The translations under genes and the position numbers were made by a program. The notes below the pieces were generated by a model. It searched no databases. It saw only the letters and a list, made by a program, of their open reading frames with translations, and was not told where the DNA came from. From assembly GCA_030634615.1 (NCBI GenBank), contig DAOWAL010000048.1, positions 1-8,540 on the forward strand: a stretch of DNA of 8,540 nt, read 5' to 3'. Source of the DNA: Candidatus Aenigmatarchaeota archaeon (GTDB lineage: Archaea; Aenigmatarchaeota; Aenigmatarchaeia; QMZP01; QMZT01). Positions 5,947 through 8,540 of the stretch are shown one piece after another (position 1 is the stretch's first letter; each line of letters begins with the position of its first letter).

Positions 5947-5972
5947 AAATCGAGTAAGGAAAGAATAAGATA

Positions 5973-5979
5973 AGGTGAT
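5973..5979 (+). promoter_or_regulatory. Ribosome binding site of thrS
   Basis: AGGTGAT matches the 16S anti-Shine-Dalgarno end over seven bases and lies five bases before the ATG at 5985. It supports that start. ACCTT at 5915-5919 could pair with AAGGT at 5972-5976, a possible but weak way to hide it. Confidence 0.75.
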
Positions 5980-5984
5980 GGTGT

Positions 5985-7889
5985 ATGAAGATATTATTGC
6001 TGCATTCGGATTTCATAGAATGGGAACCGAAGAAGAAAGCACTGAAAAGTGCAGAAGATATAGAAAAGAAAGTTAGTAATGTAAAAGATGTTTTAGCAGT
6101 TTTTTCAGCCGTGGAAAAATCGGATGAAGGACATGAAAAAACAATAATCGAGAAAACTACAAAAGAAATTTTAGAAGTAGTAAAAGAAGTTAAAGCTAAA
6201 AACATCGTGATATATCCATATGTTCATTTATCGAAAACACCATCATCACCAGCAACAGGACTAAAAGTTCTGAAAGGCATCGAAACAGAGCTCAAAAACC
6301 TTAAAGTAAGCGTGTACAGGGCACCATTCGGTTATTACAAGCGTTTCCAGATTTCTGTCAAGGGGCATCCAATGTCAGAGCTTTCAAGAGAAATTACACC
6401 TGAGAAAGTTAAGGAAGATACAGGAAAGCAAGATGTTTCAAAGGCTGTTAAAAAGGAAGAAACAATGAAATCAGAATGGCACATACTTGACACAGAAGGT
6501 AAGCTACACAAGCTTACAATGGAAAAGAACAAAATAAAGGGTTTTGATTTTTCAGCTCATAAAAAATTAATGAAATTTGCAATGTATGAAATGGCAAAGT
6601 CAAGACAAGTTGACACGCCACCACCACACATAGCATTAATGAGAAGACTTGAACTTGTTGATTATGAAGAAGGCAGTGATCCAGGAAACCTAAGATATTA
6701 CCCAAAAGGGAGACTCATAAAAAGTTTGCTGGAAGACTACGTGACAAGAAAGGTAATCGACTACGGCGGAATGGAAGTGGAAACACCTTTAATGTATGAC
6801 TACGAACACCCTGTTCTAAAGAGCTATCTAGATAGATTCCCAGCAAGGCAGTACACGATCGAGACACCTAATAAGAAAGTATTCTTACGCTTCGCCGCTT
6901 GTTTTGGCCAGTTCCTTATGACAAAGGAAGCAAACATTTCATATAGGAATCTTCCACTAAGATTATACGAAATGACAAGATACTCATTTAGGGTAGAACA
7001 AAGAGGCGAGCTTGCAGGACTCAGAAGACTTAGAGCATTTACAATGCCTGATTGCCATGCAATATGCAGAGATGTTGAAGAAGGTAAAAAGGAAATGAAA
7101 ATAAGACTTGATCTATCAAAAGATATCCTTGACGGTGCAGGAATTCCTTTGAAGGAAAACCTTGAAGGAGGCTTCAGGGTCGTGAAAAGTTTCTACGATA
7201 AAAACAAAGATTTCATAAAAGAGATGGTTAAAAAAGTAGGAAAGCCTGTATTACTTGAAATGTGGAAAGACCAATTCTTCTACTTCATATTCAAGTACGA
7301 ACTCAATTTTGTCGATGCTCTCAACAAGGCAGCCGCATTAACAACAGATCAAATAGACGTTGAAAATGCAAAGAGATATGGAATAAAATACATGGACAAA
7401 GATAACACACACAAAACACCAGTAATTCTCCATTTGTCACCATCAGGTGCAATTGAAAGGGTGATGTATGCGTTGCTTGAAAAAGCGCACATGGATTCAA
7501 TGAAAGGAAAACGTCCGGTTCTTCCGTTGTGGCTTTGCCCGACACAGGTAAGATTCATCCCAGTTTCTGAAAAATTCCTTAAGGACACAGAAAAAATAGC
7601 AGACAAGTTTACATCAGAAAACATACGGGCAGACGTAGACGACAGAGGTGAAAGTGTCCAGAAAAAAATCAGAGATTCTGAAAGGGAATGGATTCCATTC
7701 ACAGTAGTTGTCGGTGAAAAGGAACTGAAAGGAAAGAAACTTGCCGTAAGATTCAGAGAAACCGGAAAAGTGGAAAATGTCACAGATAGTAAACTTATCA
7801 AAAATATTAAAGAGGAAACAGAGAGTATGCCTTATAAACCACTTCCTGTTCCAAAATTACTCACAAAAAGACCAATATTTGTCGGATAA
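5985..7889 (+). CDS. thrS: Threonyl-tRNA synthetase, archaeal type with N-terminal editing domain
   Basis: This cytoplasmic enzyme charges tRNA-Thr using Thr and ATP. The product has 634 residues, a normal archaeal length. Residues 1 to about 140 form the archaeal D-aminoacyl-tRNA-deacylase-like editing domain that removes mischarged Ser. It starts MKILLLHSDFIEWEP and retains the His (H81, YPYVHLSKTP) and Lys (K119, APFGYYKRFQ) matching the catalytic pair described for the Pyrococcus domain. The class II catalytic core follows: a motif 2 region at about 326-352 (RLYEMTRYSFR, GELAGLRRLRAFTMPD), motif 3 at 487-492 (SGAIER), and likely zinc ligands C306 (FAACFGQF), H358 (MPDCH) and H483 (ILHLSPSG). 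The C-terminal anticodon-binding domain begins near PLWLCPTQVRFIP and ends RPIFVG. It appears fully functional. Expression is probably controlled by the Thr-rich leader region at 5805-5946. adk follows 11 bases after the stop. Confidence 0.97.
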   Translation: MKILLLHSDFIEWEPKKKALKSAEDIEKKVSNVKDVLAVFSAVEKSDEGHEKTIIEKTTKEILEVVKEVKAKNIVIYPYVHLSKTPSSPATGLKVLKGIETELKNLKVSVYRAPFGYYKRFQISVKGHPMSELSREITPEKVKEDTGKQDVSKAVKKEETMKSEWHILDTEGKLHKLTMEKNKIKGFDFSAHKKLMKFAMYEMAKSRQVDTPPPHIALMRRLELVDYEEGSDPGNLRYYPKGRLIKSLLEDYVTRKVIDYGGMEVETPLMYDYEHPVLKSYLDRFPARQYTIETPNKKVFLRFAACFGQFLMTKEANISYRNLPLRLYEMTRYSFRVEQRGELAGLRRLRAFTMPDCHAICRDVEEGKKEMKIRLDLSKDILDGAGIPLKENLEGGFRVVKSFYDKNKDFIKEMVKKVGKPVLLEMWKDQFFYFIFKYELNFVDALNKAAALTTDQIDVENAKRYGIKYMDKDNTHKTPVILHLSPSGAIERVMYALLEKAHMDSMKGKRPVLPLWLCPTQVRFIPVSEKFLKDTEKIADKFTSENIRADVDDRGESVQKKIRDSEREWIPFTVVVGEKELKGKKLAVRFRETGKVENVTDSKLIKNIKEETESMPYKPLPVPKLLTKRPIFVG

Positions 7890-7893
7890 GGAG
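7888..7893 (+). promoter_or_regulatory. Ribosome binding site of adk
   Basis: AAGGAG overlaps the last two bases of the thrS stop codon and lies seven bases before the ATG at 7901. It selects this ATG over the one at 7907. Confidence 0.72.
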
Positions 7894-7900
7894 TTATATT

Positions 7901-8540
7901 ATGAACATGATTTTTTTAGGATCACCAGGAATTGGAAAGGGAACGCATGCAAACATGGTAGCTGAAGAATTCAATATTCCAAAGATATCAACTGGGGAGA
8001 TAATGCGGGAAGAAGTAAAAGAAAGCACAAACCTTGGAAAAGATGTACAAGATTACATGGATTCGGGGGAACTTGTTCCTGATGAAGTTGTAATTGAAAT
8101 AATAAAGAAAAGGATAAACGAGGATGACTGCAAAAATGGTTTCATTCTCGACGGTTTTCCGAGAACAATACGACAGGCAGAAGAACTAAGTAATATAACA
8201 AAAATCAAAGTTGTTTTAAATTTGACGGCCCCCCATGAAGTCATAATAGAGAGAATAACGGGCAGACTCACATGCAGAGGATGCGGGGCAATTTATCACA
8301 TAAAAAACATGCCACCAGCTAAAGAAGGTGTATGTGACAAATGTGACGGGGAACTTTATCACAGAGAAGACCAGACAGAAGAAGCGGTCGAAAGAAGACT
8401 TGCAGTTTATGAAAAGAGTACAAAACCGCTGATAGAATACTACAATGCAAAAGATATGATTCTCGAAGTGAACGTTGAAGGTAGCAAAGATGAAGTATCC
8501 GAAAGGATAAGTAAAGTACTTAATGATTTTATTAACAGCA
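7901..8540 (+). CDS. adk: Adenylate kinase, long form with zinc-binding lid (3' end outside window)
   Basis: Adenylate kinase interconverts ATP + AMP and 2 ADP in the cytoplasm. The visible 213 codons have no stop, and the usual length of about 215-220 suggests only a few residues are missing. The P-loop is GSPGIGKGT (7-15), where most family members read GAPGSGKGTQA. The AMP-binding region begins with the STG motif (KISTGEIMREE), and DGFPRT is at 84-89. The lid domain carries four Cys (C125, C128, C145, C148) in CxxC pairs, a structural zinc site. The lid ends with HREDQTEEAVERRL, containing the usual D-x-x-x-x-x-x-x-R-R-L arrangement. This is the AdkA-like 'bacterial' architecture, not the short trimeric archaeal one. 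It is 11 bases behind thrS and probably co-transcribed. Confidence 0.95.
   Translation, partial: MNMIFLGSPGIGKGTHANMVAEEFNIPKISTGEIMREEVKESTNLGKDVQDYMDSGELVPDEVVIEIIKKRINEDDCKNGFILDGFPRTIRQAEELSNITKIKVVLNLTAPHEVIIERITGRLTCRGCGAIYHIKNMPPAKEGVCDKCDGELYHREDQTEEAVERRLAVYEKSTKPLIEYYNAKDMILEVNVEGSKDEVSERISKVLNDFINS

Noticed and set aside
5937..5950. TTTAATTAATAAAT as the main thrS promoter TATA element
   Set aside because: It is a plausible archaeal TATA-like stretch, but it follows a G+C-rich hairpin directly and fits a terminator tail. The GATATAAAC element at 5811-5819 matches the leader ATG better. I kept it only as an alternative reading.
5883..5984. T-box riboswitch or tRNA-like element upstream of thrS (GGTTCAGGTC at 5888-5897 resembles a T-arm)
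   Set aside because: No specifier loop, no AGGGTGG-type T-box core and no acceptor or anticodon stems can be built. The segment is fully explained by the hairpin pairings.
7349..7801. 150-codon open frame on the minus strand within thrS
   Set aside because: It lies wholly antisense to the conserved catalytic and anticodon-binding regions of threonyl-tRNA synthetase, and its product is a low-complexity Ser/Phe/Leu-rich sequence typical of an antisense shadow.

Overview
The window looks like A+T-rich archaeal DNA. The threonyl-tRNA synthetase carries the archaeal N-terminal editing domain, the coding regions use strong GGAGG-type ribosome binding sites, and a TATA/BRE-like element can be placed at the right distance from a start codon. 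I cannot name a phylum. The adenylate kinase is the long, zinc-lid 'bacterial' form, which some archaea also have, so a bacterial host with an acquired thrS is not formally excluded. All real genes are on the + strand.

Positions 1-5882 hold a tandem array of five paralogous genes, the first cut by the window edge. Each encodes a beta-propeller made of PQQ-like repeats of about 40 residues (core 'YALD..TGKEIWRFKTG'), with 7 or 8 blades in the complete copies. The propeller sits between an acidic N-terminal peptide (MDFGFES-like) and a Ser/Thr/Tyr-rich C-terminal tail with a six-residue S-[DE]-Y-x-x-x repeat. No copy with a visible start has a signal peptide, and none shows a membrane segment. 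Adjacent genes overlap by 52, 61, 52 and 52 bp, always in the same -1 phase, and each downstream ribosome binding site lies inside the upstream coding sequence. This implies translational coupling and an array grown by duplicating the whole gene-plus-overlap unit.

Positions 5800-5984 are the most interesting part. The last propeller gene loses the paralogous tail ending and finishes with six consecutive threonine codons just upstream of the threonyl-tRNA synthetase gene. These codons can also be read as a 13-residue leader peptide (MNSGRTTTTTTFC, 5841-5882). Its ATG lies about 26 nt downstream of a TATA-like element. The RNA from here can fold into three mutually exclusive hairpins laid out as 1:2, 2:3 (antiterminator) and 3:4 (terminator-like, followed by a T-rich stretch). 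This is the layout of a ribosome-mediated attenuator sensing charged tRNA-Thr, in what appears to be an archaeon.

Positions 5985-8540 hold thrS (complete, 634 aa) and, 11 nt after its stop, adk (adenylate kinase, 213 codons, cut by the window end). They probably form one operon controlled by the leader region.
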